NCBI RefSeq assembly: GCF_001543105.1
Contig: NZ_CP014159.1
Location: 434,001-498,000 of the forward strand
Length of the DNA: 64,000 nucleotides
Reading direction: 5' to 3'
Source of the DNA: Aerococcus christensenii
GTDB taxonomy: Bacteria; Bacillota; Bacilli; Lactobacillales; Aerococcaceae
The notes under the pieces were generated by a model, which was given only the letters and a program-made list of their open reading frames with translations, made no database searches and was not told the DNA's origin. Every line of letters begins with the position of its first letter. Position 1 is the first letter of the stretch. Positions 26,475 through 36,572 of the stretch are shown here, in pieces. The position numbers and the translations under genes are program-made.

Positions 26475-26508
26475 AAATAGGCTATTGAAAAAATTAAATA
26501 GCCTATTT
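26475..26508. repeat. Perfect 12-bp inverted repeat between divergent regulators
   Basis: Arms 26475-26486 and 26497-26508 (AAATAGGCTATT and its complement) enclose 10 nt. No T-run follows in either direction that would make it an ordinary terminator, and no gene ends here. It may be an operator for one of the divergent regulator genes. Confidence 0.65.
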
Positions 26509-26561
26509 GTATATAAAGATTTCCCTTATTTTAATTCATTTATAGATCCCTCGTACGCCAA

Positions 26562-26590
26562 TTGAAGAGCTTTTTTGTTCATGTTATAAT
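26562..26590 (+). promoter_or_regulatory. Promoter of the RpiR-type regulator gene
   Basis: TTGAAG (26562-26567), 17 bp, TATAAT (26585-26590). It is a near-consensus sigma-A promoter 36 bp before the start codon. Confidence 0.8.
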
Positions 26591-26626
26591 GATGAAAATA
26601 TATTTAATAATGAAAGGGAGATTAAG

Positions 26627-27376
26627 TTGGGATCGGTTTATACGAGTATTCAAAATTTCTACGAAAATTTAACGGCTACCGAACAGCTCGCTATTGACTA
26701 CATCTTAAAATATCCAGATCTTACAAATTTGAAACTAAAAGTCATCGAGCAAGAACTTCATCTCTCTGCACCCACGATCGTTCGCGGAATCAAAAAATTG
26801 CACTACCATTCGTTTACAGAATTTAAGTATGCGGTCGTTCACGAGCAAGAAGGGCAAAAAATTTCTAACAAGAAAAGTAGTTCATTGGATCAAGAGGTTA
26901 AAAAGTGCCGCAATGATATTCTTCAAACCATTGCTATGTTAGACCAAGACAAACTTCTTGAAATTGGACATATTCTCAAGAAGGCTCACCACATTTTTTG
27001 CGTAGGTGTCGGTTCTTCTGCTTATGTAGCCTCTAATTTTAATCATCGGCTTAAAAGCATTGGGTTGTGGTCAAATGATTATACTGAATTTTTTCAAATT
27101 AGAGATATGCCAGAAATCGTTAAAAGTGAAGACTGCCTCTTAGTCTTTTCTCTCAACGGCTCAAAAAATAACGTCCTTGAAAGCATTTCCGCTTGCAAAG
27201 TAAAAGGTTGCCAAATCATAGCCATTACAGGCTTCTCCACGAATCCCCTCACTGAATTAGCAAGCATAAGCGTCAGAACTCACCCTTCAAAATCCAATCG
27301 CGAAAAAATGAAATCTCGATTGATGCTTTATGTAGCCAGCGATCTCTTATTTGAGGCTATCTATTCTATCCTTTAA
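26627..27376 (+). CDS. MurR/RpiR-family transcriptional regulator
   Basis: A 249-residue protein with an N-terminal HTH_6 domain (about 1-75, LTATEQLAIDYILKYPD, LHLSAPTIVRGIKKLHY) and a C-terminal SIS sugar-phosphate-binding domain (about 115-240, IFCVGVGSSAYVASNFNHRL). The start is TTG behind AAAGGGAG, with no better ATG. It converges on the HAD/PTS gene pair to its right and is the obvious candidate to control the EIICB transporter in response to a sugar phosphate. Confidence 0.9.
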   Translation: MGSVYTSIQNFYENLTATEQLAIDYILKYPDLTNLKLKVIEQELHLSAPTIVRGIKKLHYHSFTEFKYAVVHEQEGQKISNKKSSSLDQEVKKCRNDILQTIAMLDQDKLLEIGHILKKAHHIFCVGVGSSAYVASNFNHRLKSIGLWSNDYTEFFQIRDMPEIVKSEDCLLVFSLNGSKNNVLESISACKVKGCQIIAITGFSTNPLTELASISVRTHPSKSNREKMKSRLMLYVASDLLFEAIYSIL

Positions 27377-27398
27377 GTCTTCCAGTTCTTTTATATAC

Positions 27399-27438
27399 AA
27401 AAAACAAGACGAAGTCATTCACTTCGTCTTGTTTTTTT
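27399..27438. terminator. Bidirectional terminator
   Basis: A 17-bp perfect stem (27399-27415 with 27421-27437), 5-nt loop and T-tract. It lies between the convergent RpiR and HAD genes. Confidence 0.92.
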
Positions 27439-27440
27439 CT

Positions 27441-28226
27441 TTATTTTCCTGATAATAAATGTTCTCCCAATTCACTAAATGTTTGAATAACAGTTGTTAC
27501 TTTACCTAGAACTGCCGGAGCTGCATGTGCTAAACAGAAAGACTGGTCTGCTTCCTCAAACATGGAGCTATCATTTTCTGAATCTCCCACACAAATGAAA
27601 TGCAAATGGCAATGCTCTGCCAACATTCTAAGCGCTTCACCCTTGCTAATTTCTTTTGGCGTAATTTCAATACGTGCATTTCCGCTCTTACAAATCGTCA
27701 ACTGTGGGAAGTGCGCCCGTAACGTTGCCAACATTTCATCAGCTTCGTCGCTCTTAGGCCGTAAGTTAATTTTATAGATTTTTTTCTCTTTGAGTGTTTG
27801 ATAGAGATTTGGAACAGTCATCAAGCGCATATTCCATAGTTTCTTCAAATTCGTTGTTGTATAAGTTCCAATTCGATCCACATTATCCAAAGCATCAAAA
27901 ATAATCTGATGTTCTTCAATATAATCCATTAACTCAGCGAGGTCATTTTGTGGCAAGGCACAATCCTTTAACCGCTGACCTTTATAGTCAATAATCCCGC
28001 CATTAAAAGCAATCTTAATGTCACAAATCAGTCCACACTGCTCTTCAATATAGTGGATCTCCTTCATTGAACGTCCTGTCGCAATTCCAATATACATCTT
28101 TTCAGACAGTTGATGGAGAAGTGCCTTATCTTCTTCAGCCACTTGCGTCGAATCCGCAACCAATGTGCCATCTAAATCTGTAATAAAAGCAACAGCATCG
28201 TTTAAAGCTTGTTGTTCTTCTATCAT
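27441..28226 (-). CDS. HAD-IIB phosphatase linked to a PTS transporter
   Basis: A protein of about 261 residues with HAD motifs AFITDLDGTLVADS, YIGIATGRSM and CVGDSENDSSMFEEA, and a C2 cap between. The ATG at 28226 is 4 nt after the EIICB stop and is taken as start. A TTG at 28247 would overlap that gene. Its place directly behind EIICB suggests it removes phosphate from the imported sugar or from a toxic sugar-phosphate side product. Confidence 0.86.
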   Translation of the reverse strand: MIEEQQALNDAVAFITDLDGTLVADSTQVAEEDKALLHQLSEKMYIGIATGRSMKEIHYIEEQCGLICDIKIAFNGGIIDYKGQRLKDCALPQNDLAELMDYIEEHQIIFDALDNVDRIGTYTTTNLKKLWNMRLMTVPNLYQTLKEKKIYKINLRPKSDEADEMLATLRAHFPQLTICKSGNARIEITPKEISKGEALRMLAEHCHLHFICVGDSENDSSMFEEADQSFCLAHAAPAVLGKVTTVIQTFSELGEHLLSGK

Positions 28227-28230
28227 AACC

Positions 28231-29904
28231 TTATTCCACCATTCCAAGAATTTCTCGAATTTCGACTTTCAATTGGTTGGCTCTTCCTCCATAAATAGAT
28301 TGCATTTGCATACCTGATTTAGCAAATCCCATGGCTTTTAATTCGTTAACGATGAGATCTTTATCCACCAAAGATTCATCTTTCACATTAATTCTTAGTC
28401 GTGTGATGCAGGCGTTAACGTTCGTGATATTGTCAGGGCCCCCATGCGCATCAATAAGAGCAAGTGCTTGACCATGGAGTGTTAATTCTTTATTTGAAGA
28501 GCCTTCCATTTCATCCTTAATGGATTTAACTCCTAATTTTTGACGGGTTTCCTTCTTTCCGTGAAGAGCAATTGTCGAAGGATCCTCCTCTCTCCCTGGT
28601 GTCTTAAAGTCGAACTTCTTAATAGCAAAAGTGAAGACAGCAAAGTAAGCGAAGAAGCAAATAACCCCAATAATTGGTAATAACCACCAATGGGTCCGTG
28701 TGCCTTGAAGCACCCCATAAATAATATAGTTAATAAGCCCATGTCCAGTTGGTGTCAAGAAAGCTGCCCCACAAAGATTAGTTGCGAGTAAGGTGAAGCC
28801 AGCTAAAACAGCATGGATAACATAAAGAGCCGGTGCTACAAACAAGAAAGTAAATTCAATAGGTTCCGTAATCCCGGTTAAGAAAGCTGTTAAAGCAGCA
28901 GCAAGAAGTAAAGATCCTACCGTTTTCTTATTTTGAGGTTTGGCGCAAGTATACATGGCTAAAGCAGCCCCTGGTAAACCGAACATATTGTAAATAAATT
29001 TACCAGATGAGAAACGCGTAATCATTGGATCAATCGCACCGTTAGTCCCGAGGGAAGCCATATAAGCAGAAATTGTACCTGCGTATTGTTTGCCTCCAAT
29101 GGTAAATATTCCCCCTAATTCTGTCGTACGAATTGGCCAATTCAAGCCATGGTGTAAACCAAATGGCAAAAGCAAACGTTCAACAATTCCATAACCAAGT
29201 GTTCCAAAATAGCCAGAACGAAGAATAGCTACAGAAAGTTCATTAATCCCTTGTTGAATAATTGGCCAAATAGCAAAGAAGACGAGTGCAACAACGGCCA
29301 TCACAGGAATCGTTAAAATAGGAACTAACCGAGGGCCACTAAAGAAGCCGAGCACTTGCGGCACTTTCATTTTAATAGCTTTCTTATGAACGAGGTAAAC
29401 AATCACCCCAGTAATAATCCCACCAAAGACATTCAAATCCATGGTTTGAATACCTAACACCGTAGTTTGCATGTGTTGAGCAAGTAGAGCGCCTGTTGGA
29501 TCCTTAGCCATATTCACTAAAGTGCCACTTACCTTCAACAAGTAATTCAAAGTGTTATGCAAAACCAAAAAGCCAAGTAAGCCAGATAAGGCCGCAGATC
29601 CTTTCTCTTGCTTCGCTAATCCTACTGCAATCCCTACAGCAAAAATAACTGGCAAATTCTTGAAAGCGACGCCTCCCAACATGCTAATAAATCCCATAAT
29701 CAATTGCAAAGTCTTATCTGCCATCCAAGGATGCATAGCTATGGTTCCTTTATTAGTAAAGGCTGAACCGATTCCTTTAAGAATACCAGCAGCAGGTAAA
29801 ACCGAAACAGGGAGCAGGAAGGAACGACCAAAAGTTTCAAAGGTACGCATACATTTTTCTTTAAAACTTCGTTTCTCCACTTGAGGAGCAACAGTTGTAT
29901 TCAT
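28231..29904 (-). CDS. PTS EIICB, glucose/maltose type
   Basis: A 557-residue transporter. The EIIC-Glc domain (about 15-430) begins FGRSFLLPVSVLPAAGILKG and contains GITEPIEFTFLFVAPAL. After a charged linker the EIIB domain (about 470-557) carries the phospho-cysteine in NACITRLRINVKDE. No EIIA domain is present, so a soluble glucose-type EIIA from elsewhere is needed. The EIIC-EIIB order and the RpiR plus HAD neighbours resemble alpha-glucoside/maltose systems, but the sugar is not proven. A TATAAT on the minus strand (29940-29945) may be its -10. Confidence 0.9.
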   Translation of the reverse strand: MNTTVAPQVEKRSFKEKCMRTFETFGRSFLLPVSVLPAAGILKGIGSAFTNKGTIAMHPWMADKTLQLIMGFISMLGGVAFKNLPVIFAVGIAVGLAKQEKGSAALSGLLGFLVLHNTLNYLLKVSGTLVNMAKDPTGALLAQHMQTTVLGIQTMDLNVFGGIITGVIVYLVHKKAIKMKVPQVLGFFSGPRLVPILTIPVMAVVALVFFAIWPIIQQGINELSVAILRSGYFGTLGYGIVERLLLPFGLHHGLNWPIRTTELGGIFTIGGKQYAGTISAYMASLGTNGAIDPMITRFSSGKFIYNMFGLPGAALAMYTCAKPQNKKTVGSLLLAAALTAFLTGITEPIEFTFLFVAPALYVIHAVLAGFTLLATNLCGAAFLTPTGHGLINYIIYGVLQGTRTHWWLLPIIGVICFFAYFAVFTFAIKKFDFKTPGREEDPSTIALHGKKETRQKLGVKSIKDEMEGSSNKELTLHGQALALIDAHGGPDNITNVNACITRLRINVKDESLVDKDLIVNELKAMGFAKSGMQMQSIYGGRANQLKVEIREILGMVE

Positions 29905-29995
29905 TATTAATAACCCTTTCTATTGATAAATTTGTTCTTATTATAGCTTGTTAGCGCCTTCAATATACGAAATCGTTGCACAAAACATCCAAAAG

Positions 29996-30037
29996 AAAAA
30001 AACTAGCTTTTGAGTAAAATTTTACTTTGCTAGTTTT
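29996..30037 (-). terminator. Terminator after the YeiH gene
   Basis: A stem AAACTAGC/GCTAGTTT with a further inner pairing AGTAAA/TTTACT. In minus orientation it is followed by a T-rich stretch. Confidence 0.75.
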
Positions 30038-30094
30038 CCTTAAAAGATTATATTCAATTTCAAATAAAAACTTTCTCCGGCGCTTTGTCTTGCC

Positions 30095-31105
30095 CTAAAT
30101 ACCTAAGATATATATCAAAAGTAAGGCAAAACACACTTGACATAGTCCAACGCCTATCCCATAAAGCAGGAAGCGAGGGCCTTCTGCCATGAATTTTTTA
30201 AAATCTAGTCGCAACCCAATAGCCGCTAAAGCGATTGTTTCGAACCATGAAGAAACAAAATGGGCGCTTTCTGCTAACCAATGAGGAAGCGGTAAGAAGC
30301 TATTGATCACGCAGACCAAGATAAAACCAGTCACATACCACGGTAATTTCTGTTGAGAGCGTTCCATGTGTCCCTCAAAATCCACATGGTCCTTCTTATC
30401 CTTAGACTTAATAAAACGTTGGAAAGACAAAACCACAAAAACTAAGCACAAAATACGCATAATTTTGAAAAGCATTGCATAAGTCACCACTTGACTATCT
30501 AGCATAGAAGCCGCGGCAACTACTTGTCCCACCGATTGTAAGATTCCACCAATCAAAGCACTTTTTTCAATGAGATTATCTCCAAATAAAGCGAGGCCTA
30601 AAAAAGGGACTGTCAACATCATCACAGTTCCGAGTAAGTTTACGAGGGTTATCATTTGTCCTTTTTCTTGATCTTTGGCTCCAATAGCTGGTGCAATAGA
30701 TCCAATCGCTGAAGAACCACATACCGCATTTCCTCCAGCCATAAGAAGAGAAGTCGTCGGTTGAAAGCCTAAGCGACGTCCAATCTGATAAGCAGCAATA
30801 ATCGTTAATGTCATCAAAATTCCTACATAAAAGATACTCTTCAGTCCTAATTGACTAATCGTTTGAAAAGTCACCGTTGCTCCTAATAAAACCACCGAAT
30901 ACTCTAACAAACGTCCTTCTGAAAATTTAGTCCCAGCCTCTAAATACGGCTGCTTAAAATAAACATTTCCTAAAAGAATACCTAATAAAATCGATAAAGT
31001 CGCTCCACCCAATTGGGGAAGAAACAGACCTAATCCCTTTCCTAAAATTGCTACCATTATAGAGAGCAATAATCCTGGTAAAATTTTCTTACTCTTTGCC
31101 TGCAT
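30095..31105 (-). CDS. YeiH-family membrane protein (UPF0324)
   Basis: A 336-residue protein with about ten hydrophobic segments. It matches the YeiH family of putative sulfate exporters by its N-terminal LLGILLGN, the central LLMAGGNAVCGSSAIGSIAPA and the GGILQSVGQVVAAASM region. The transported substrate is not established. It is a single gene with a terminator and no functional link to its neighbours. Confidence 0.88.
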   Translation of the reverse strand: MQAKSKKILPGLLLSIMVAILGKGLGLFLPQLGGATLSILLGILLGNVYFKQPYLEAGTKFSEGRLLEYSVVLLGATVTFQTISQLGLKSIFYVGILMTLTIIAAYQIGRRLGFQPTTSLLMAGGNAVCGSSAIGSIAPAIGAKDQEKGQMITLVNLLGTVMMLTVPFLGLALFGDNLIEKSALIGGILQSVGQVVAAASMLDSQVVTYAMLFKIMRILCLVFVVLSFQRFIKSKDKKDHVDFEGHMERSQQKLPWYVTGFILVCVINSFLPLPHWLAESAHFVSSWFETIALAAIGLRLDFKKFMAEGPRFLLYGIGVGLCQVCFALLLIYILGI

Positions 31106-31229
31106 GTTCTCGCCTTCTTTCTATACTTAGGCATTATAACAAAGATTTATGAAATTCTTCCATAACATTTTGGAAACTAATTCTATCAAAAAAGAATAGC
31201 TCCCCACAGCAGAAACCCTTCCTCATAAA

Positions 31230-31265
31230 AATAGGCGAGTGACCATATTCAGTCACTCGTCTATT
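31230..31265 (-). terminator. Terminator after pepA
   Basis: A 14-bp stem (31230-31243 with 31252-31265, one G-T pair), 8-nt loop and a short T-run in minus orientation. Confidence 0.8.
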
Positions 31266-31287
31266 CTTTAATTATTCATGACTTATT

Positions 31288-32718
31288 CTATTTTATACGA
31301 TTTTTTACAAACCGATAAAGGGTTTTGACAGGGACACCCGTTGCTCCTTGTGGGAGGTAACGATAAGACTTTTCACCAAAAGCTGGGCCTGCAATATCTA
31401 AGTGAGCCCATGGTTTTCCTTCTACAAAGTGTTCTAAAAAGACACCTGCGGTAATGGTGCCCCCAAAACGTCCGGCACTATTCAACAGATCGCCATTCGT
31501 TCCTTTTACTTTTTGACGAAGGTCTTCTGTCATTGGCAATTCCCAAATAGGCTCTCCCGAGTCACTAGCCGCTTGATTTAATTCCACTAATAAGTCACGG
31601 TTATTCGTCATGATAGCAGAAGTTCTCTCACCTAAAGCGACTAAACAAGCTCCCGTTAAGGTAGCCAAATCCACCACACATTCACTATTCACACGTGTAG
31701 CGGCATAATACAAGGAATCTGCTAAAGTCACTCGGCCTTCTGCATCGGTATTCACTACTTCAATAGTTGTTCCCTTCATGGAACCAATAATATCCCCATT
31801 TTTGTAGGAGGTAGCAGACACAAGATTTTCTGTTAAGCCAGCAATACCCACCACATTTTTACATACCTTATTCTTTGCTAAAGCATATAAGGTACCTACC
31901 ACTGCAGCAGCTGCCGCCATATCATCCTTCATATCCAGCATAGAGTCAGCCGGTTTAAGAGCATAGCCACCTGAATCGTAAGTAATTCCCTTACCGACAA
32001 GAGCGATGGCTTTCTGGTCTTCTCCTTCAGGGAGGTATTTCATCACTAAGAAACGAGGTTCGTTAACAGATCCCGCATTAACAGCGAGTAAAGCCTTCAT
32101 CCCCATTGCTTCAATTCGAGCTTTGTCATAAACTTCGACCTCTACGCCTACTTCTTCCAATAGCTTCTTCACTTGATCTGCCATTTGAGCTGGGCTTTGG
32201 TCATTCGATGGCGTATTCACCAAATCACGTGTATGATTAATCCCTTCTACTAAAACCTCGACTTCTGCTACTAATTGATCCAAGTTAGCGACTTTTTCAG
32301 GGACATTGATCACTTTCAAGCTAGCACTCGATTTATCCGTTAGATAGCGATCAAATCGATACTCTGCTTGTAAAAAGCCTTCCATCACTGCTTGAAGAGC
32401 TTGACCATTATTTACCTGCCCTTTAACCTCTAGATGAATATTTGCTGACTCTATATGCACTCCATTTAAAGCCTTGGCTGCTTGATAAGCGGCATAAACG
32501 TAATCATCTGCTGTAAGATGACTTTCTTCGCCTAATCCGACTAAAAGGATTTGGCTGCCTTTAGGGCCAAAGTTTTGATAGATCTGTCCCTTTTTGCCCT
32601 CAAAGGATAAGACACCTCTGACATACTCTTCTTCTTCTTGATCAAGCATGGTAAGTTCTTGCCCTTGACTAACAAAATAGACTTGTGTTTTAAAAGATTC
32701 ATGGGCTGTAAATTTCAT
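31288..32718 (-). CDS. pepA: Leucyl aminopeptidase (M17)
   Basis: A 476-residue cytosolic exopeptidase. An N-terminal macrodomain-like part (about 1-150) precedes the catalytic domain with VGKGITYDSGGYALKPADSM, the metal ligands in MLDMKDDMAAAAAV and NTDAEGRVTLAD, and the C-terminal LDIAGPAFGEKSYRYLPQGA. Two metal ions are bound by Lys, three Asp and Glu. The ATG at 32718 is preferred because AGAGAGG is about 10 nt upstream. The GTG at 32724 is only 4 nt from it. Confidence 0.93.
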   Translation of the reverse strand: MKFTAHESFKTQVYFVSQGQELTMLDQEEEEYVRGVLSFEGKKGQIYQNFGPKGSQILLVGLGEESHLTADDYVYAAYQAAKALNGVHIESANIHLEVKGQVNNGQALQAVMEGFLQAEYRFDRYLTDKSSASLKVINVPEKVANLDQLVAEVEVLVEGINHTRDLVNTPSNDQSPAQMADQVKKLLEEVGVEVEVYDKARIEAMGMKALLAVNAGSVNEPRFLVMKYLPEGEDQKAIALVGKGITYDSGGYALKPADSMLDMKDDMAAAAAVVGTLYALAKNKVCKNVVGIAGLTENLVSATSYKNGDIIGSMKGTTIEVVNTDAEGRVTLADSLYYAATRVNSECVVDLATLTGACLVALGERTSAIMTNNRDLLVELNQAASDSGEPIWELPMTEDLRQKVKGTNGDLLNSAGRFGGTITAGVFLEHFVEGKPWAHLDIAGPAFGEKSYRYLPQGATGVPVKTLYRFVKNRIK

Positions 32719-32818
32719 ACACACATTGCCTCTCTTTCTTGTTTAGCATTAGATTGACAGATAAACTCTACTTATCTTCTATTATAGCAAGACTTCCCCA
32801 TTTCGCCAATCTAGGCTC

Positions 32819-35008
32819 TTAAATCATGCAAGCTTGACATTCACTGTCTCCTGAACAAGTGAAGTTACTTTTGGTCGATGCAATGACTTGGTCTTCTGCA
32901 TAATGCTCACTACCATCTAAAACGTCTTGACGGATGCGCACATAGTAGATCGAGTCGCAGCCTTTGCTAAAGGCATAGATATAAGCACGGTTTAAATCAC
33001 GAGTTGTCGCTTCAGAAGTCATAAATAAGGTTAAGGAAATGGCTTGATCGACGTGTTTTTGTGCAGCTGCCACAATATCAATAATGGCATTAGGCCCCAC
33101 TTCATAGGCTCCTTTTTGATAATAGGCATAATTTTCATCATCAATTCGGAAAGCTGGAACATACACTCTTCCTAATTTACCTTCTTTACGAACTTCTACC
33201 GGGGACACCACAGGCTGCAAACTTGGCGTACAGGAAGATAAATAAGAAATAGATCCCGTTGGAGCCACAGCTAATAGGTGAGCATTCGCCATCCCAGTCT
33301 TTTGAATCCGTTCACTCAGTTTCCGCCAATCTTCCGCTGTTGGAACTTCTAGTCCGTACTGTTCAACTAATTCTTTGACGCGAGAAGTTTGTGGCTGTTT
33401 ATCTTCTGTTAGATATTTTTCGAAGTAAGTACCATCCGCATATTCTGATTGCTCAAAGTTTTCAAAATTCCCATATTGTTCGGCTAACCGGTTAGACGCC
33501 TTGAAAGCATGATAAGCCACACAATAAAAGAAAATATCTGTAAAGTCAACAGCTTCTGGCGAATCATAGTAAATATGGTTGGTCGCTAAAAAGCCGTGTA
33601 GGTTCATTGCCCCTAGACCAACGGCATGGTTTTTCCGGTTGCCTTGTTCAATAGATGGCGCACAACCTAAATCAGCAGAACGTGACACATGGTCTAAAGC
33701 CCGGATGGCATCTTCCACCAATTCTCCAAAATGAGGCGCTTCTTCCATTACTTTCGCTATATTCAAAGAACCTAAATTACAGCAAATATCATCTCCAACC
33801 GTTTCAAAGGATAAATCTTCTTGATAAGTACTTGGAGTAGATACTTGAGCAATTTCTGAACAAAGATTAGACATAACAATTCGTCCAACCTTCTTGTGAG
33901 GATTGCGACGGTTTACAGTATCTTCAAATAAAATATAAGGATAACCTGATTCGAAGTGAAGCTCTGCAATCGTTTGGAATAATTTCCTAGCAGAAGTATA
34001 GGTCTTTTTAATCCGTGGATTAGCCACTAAACGATCATACTCTTCAGTAATCGAAATATCCGTCATCGGTTTTCCATATTCCCTCATAATATCATAAGGA
34101 GAAAAGAGAGCCATATCCTTATTGTCTTTTGCTAATTGGAAGGTAATATCAGGTACAACAACACCCAAAGATAAAGACTTAATCCGAACTTTCTCATCTG
34201 CATTTTCTCGTTTCGTATCTAAGAAACTCAAAATATCCGGATGGTGTACATTCAAATAGACTGCCCCAGCTCCTTGACGTTGTCCTAACTGGTTAGCATA
34301 GGAGAAGGAGTCTTCTAATAATTTCATTACTGGAACAACACCAGAAGCTTGGTGAACAATTCCTTTAATAGGTGCTCCAGCTTCACGTAAATTCGTTAAG
34401 CATAAAGCGACGCCTCCGCCACGTTTTGATAATTGTAAACTCGTAGAAATGGATCGCCCAATAGATTCCATTGAATCTTCTACACGGAGCAAGTAACATG
34501 ACACATATTCGCCCCGACGTAATTTTCCTGCATTAAGGAAGGTAGGCGTAGCTGGTTGAAAACGATTATGGATAATATCTAAAACTAACTTCTTAGCTAA
34601 ATTCTCGTCTCCATTAGCTAAGAATAAAGCGTTCATCACTGCTCGATCTTCAAAATCTTCTAAATAGCTTTTTTTATCATCTGTCATCAAGGCATAAGCT
34701 TGATAAAACTTCATAGCCCCCATCAAACTTGGAAATTTAAAACCTTGAGCATAGGCAAGATCAAAAATTTCTGCAATAAAATGGAAATCATAGGAAGCAA
34801 GAACAGCCGGATCATAATACTTTTCTTGTACTAAATAATCTAATCTTTCCTGAAGGCTGTTAAAATTTATCCGACGAGGAGCAATAACCTCTTCCATATA
34901 AGAAGCCACTGCTTCTTTGTCTGATTCAAAATGATAGTGTCCTTTTTCATCTCTAAATTGCGTCAAAGCATTTAAAGAAATATAACTTTCTTCTTTGATT
35001 CCTGTCAT
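32819..35008 (-). CDS. nrdE: Class I ribonucleotide reductase alpha subunit NrdE
   Basis: A 729-residue catalytic subunit of the NrdE group. Visible active-site parts are [11 protein letters not shown] (first redox Cys), VMSNLCSEI (thiyl-radical Cys), [10 protein letters not shown] (second redox Cys) and the C-terminal [12 protein letters not shown] tail that re-reduces the site through NrdH or thioredoxin. There is no extended ATP-cone at the N-terminus, as usual for NrdE. The gene overlaps nrdI by 4 bases and is the last of the nrdF-nrdI-nrdE operon. No nrdH is seen here. Confidence 0.96.
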   Translation of the reverse strand: MTGIKEESYISLNALTQFRDEKGHYHFESDKEAVASYMEEVIAPRRINFNSLQERLDYLVQEKYYDPAVLASYDFHFIAEIFDLAYAQGFKFPSLMGAMKFYQAYALMTDDKKSYLEDFEDRAVMNALFLANGDENLAKKLVLDIIHNRFQPATPTFLNAGKLRRGEYVSCYLLRVEDSMESIGRSISTSLQLSKRGGGVALCLTNLREAGAPIKGIVHQASGVVPVMKLLEDSFSYANQLGQRQGAGAVYLNVHHPDILSFLDTKRENADEKVRIKSLSLGVVVPDITFQLAKDNKDMALFSPYDIMREYGKPMTDISITEEYDRLVANPRIKKTYTSARKLFQTIAELHFESGYPYILFEDTVNRRNPHKKVGRIVMSNLCSEIAQVSTPSTYQEDLSFETVGDDICCNLGSLNIAKVMEEAPHFGELVEDAIRALDHVSRSADLGCAPSIEQGNRKNHAVGLGAMNLHGFLATNHIYYDSPEAVDFTDIFFYCVAYHAFKASNRLAEQYGNFENFEQSEYADGTYFEKYLTEDKQPQTSRVKELVEQYGLEVPTAEDWRKLSERIQKTGMANAHLLAVAPTGSISYLSSCTPSLQPVVSPVEVRKEGKLGRVYVPAFRIDDENYAYYQKGAYEVGPNAIIDIVAAAQKHVDQAISLTLFMTSEATTRDLNRAYIYAFSKGCDSIYYVRIRQDVLDGSEHYAEDQVIASTKSNFTCSGDSECQACMI

Positions 35009-35439
35009 TCTTTCTCTCCTTCATTAAGCGTCTCTTGAACCAATTTCTTCACACGCTCAACATCTTCTATCGTTCCTAACAATTCGAATTGATAAAGGAG
35101 AGGGACCTGTAACTTATTAGATAATACGGGTCCTGCAATCGCATAACTATCTCCAAAATTTGTGTTTCCAGATGAAATGACTGCTTTACAGTGTGACCGA
35201 TTCTCTTCATGATTTAAAAAATGAATAACGGGGTTAGGAACTGCGCCTTTGACAGACACTTCCCCATTTTCTTTTTTGACTCCACCTGCATAGGTAGGAA
35301 CAATTAAAACATAATCCCTATCTACAAACAATTCTCCTTCTCCATCCATAGGAATGCGTTCGTTTTCATAGCCTAATTTTTGAACAAAACGATGCGTGTT
35401 ATTAGATTTCGTTGAATAATAAACAATTAACTCTTTCAT
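35005..35439 (-). CDS. nrdI: Flavodoxin-like activase NrdI
   Basis: A 144-residue flavodoxin-like protein. It starts [16 protein letters not shown], the FMN-phosphate loop, and has the VPTYAGG loop and [15 protein letters not shown]. In class Ib systems NrdI makes the superoxide that builds the Mn cofactor in NrdF. In the class Ie systems it is needed to oxidise the NrdF tyrosine to the DOPA radical. Its position between nrdF (1-bp overlap) and nrdE (4-bp overlap) makes co-expression certain. Confidence 0.95.
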   Translation of the reverse strand: MKELIVYYSTKSNNTHRFVQKLGYENERIPMDGEGELFVDRDYVLIVPTYAGGVKKENGEVSVKGAVPNPVIHFLNHEENRSHCKAVISSGNTNFGDSYAIAGPVLSNKLQVPLLYQFELLGTIEDVERVKKLVQETLNEGEKE

Positions 35440-36452
35440 TAGAATTCCCAGTCCTCATCTGTTGTTTCTTCTGTTGTTCCGATAATATAAGATGATCCAC
35501 TTCCAGAGAAGAAATCGTGATTCTCGTCTGCTCGAGCAGATAATTGAGCAAAAACTTCTGGCGAAATATGTGTTTCTTCTTCAGTAAATGGGGAATCATA
35601 TCCTAAGTTTTGTAAAAATTTTCCTGCATTATATAAGCTGAACCGAATAGCATCCTCTGCAATATCAAAACCTTGATACAAGTCTCTTAAGTAAGCTTTT
35701 TCTAAGTCAATCAAGTGATACATTAAATCAAAAACAAATTTCTTCATTTCTGCTTGTCTTTCTTCACTTAATTTAGCGACCTTCATCTGATACTTGTAAC
35801 CACTATAGAAATTATGAATTACCTTATCTCTTAAAATAAGACGGATAATATCCGAAGTATTCGGTAACTTCCCACGTGCAGAAAGATAGAACGGTAAATA
35901 AAACCCTCCATATAATAAGAAACCAGGCATCAAAGCAGCGGCTACCTTTGATTTCAAAGGATCGTCTTGCGTATAGAAAGGAATCAAAGCTTTTGCGCGC
36001 GCTTGCAGTAATTCATTGTCCACTACCCATTCATGTGCTTCCTCAATTTGTTCACTAGAACAAAGTGTCGAAAAAATCGTTCCATAAGAACGCGCATGAA
36101 CGGCCACCATAAAAGCAAAGTTGGCGTATACAGCTCCTTCAATATCGGTTAGAGAATGACGAATTTGAGCGATGTCCCCGACAGAAGCTTGGATAGTATC
36201 CAACAAAGTAAGCCCTGTAAAAGTTCTTGTAATTAATTGCTGCCAAGCCTCACTCAACTCATGCCAAGAAGGGAGATCATTAGAAACTGGAATATTTTCT
36301 GGAAGCCAGAAATTTTGAGTCACTCGATTCCAAACTTCCAAATCTTTTTCATCAACAATTTTATTCCAATTTATCGCATGCATGTTGCACCCTTTGTCAT
36401 TAAATGCGTAGTCTACCGGCGCTTGTGATCGTTCAAAATAAGTTTCACTCAT
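35439..36452 (-). CDS. nrdF: Ribonucleotide reductase beta subunit NrdF, class Ie (VPK) variant
   Basis: A 337-residue ferritin-like radical subunit. Aligned by eye with ordinary NrdF, the first ligand Asp85 (LLDTIQ) and the two His (His119 in VAVHARSY, His213 in RDKVIH) are kept. The three other carboxylates are lost: the Glu before HARSY is Val116, the Glu before FLLYGGFY is Pro176, and the Glu of DESIH is Lys210. The radical Tyr position is Tyr123. Val-Pro-Lys is the signature of metal-free class Ie proteins, in which this Tyr becomes a DOPA radical that pairs with the Lys. The C-terminus keeps the acidic subunit-binding tail (DEDWEF). Confidence 0.93.
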   Translation of the reverse strand: MSETYFERSQAPVDYAFNDKGCNMHAINWNKIVDEKDLEVWNRVTQNFWLPENIPVSNDLPSWHELSEAWQQLITRTFTGLTLLDTIQASVGDIAQIRHSLTDIEGAVYANFAFMVAVHARSYGTIFSTLCSSEQIEEAHEWVVDNELLQARAKALIPFYTQDDPLKSKVAAALMPGFLLYGGFYLPFYLSARGKLPNTSDIIRLILRDKVIHNFYSGYKYQMKVAKLSEERQAEMKKFVFDLMYHLIDLEKAYLRDLYQGFDIAEDAIRFSLYNAGKFLQNLGYDSPFTEEETHISPEVFAQLSARADENHDFFSGSGSSYIIGTTEETTDEDWEF

Positions 36453-36524
36453 TTTTTAACTCCTTATTTTCTAATTTTCCTTTTTGAATAAGAACTCTTC
36501 TTTTTCAAAACCTTTATCAGACTA

Positions 36525-36572
36525 CCACAATATATTGTGTTCCTCAAGTGAATTCTCATCATTATATTGTGT
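36525..36572 (-). promoter_or_regulatory. Two NrdR boxes upstream of nrdF
   Basis: Box 1 (36525-36540) matches the 16-bp NrdR palindrome ACACAATATATTGTGT except at its first base. Box 2 (36557-36572) keeps the TATTGTGT half fully and the other half partly. Their centres are 32 bp apart, about three helical turns, the usual NrdR arrangement. Box 2 covers a TATAAT -10 (minus, 36561-36566), so binding should repress. Confidence 0.8.
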
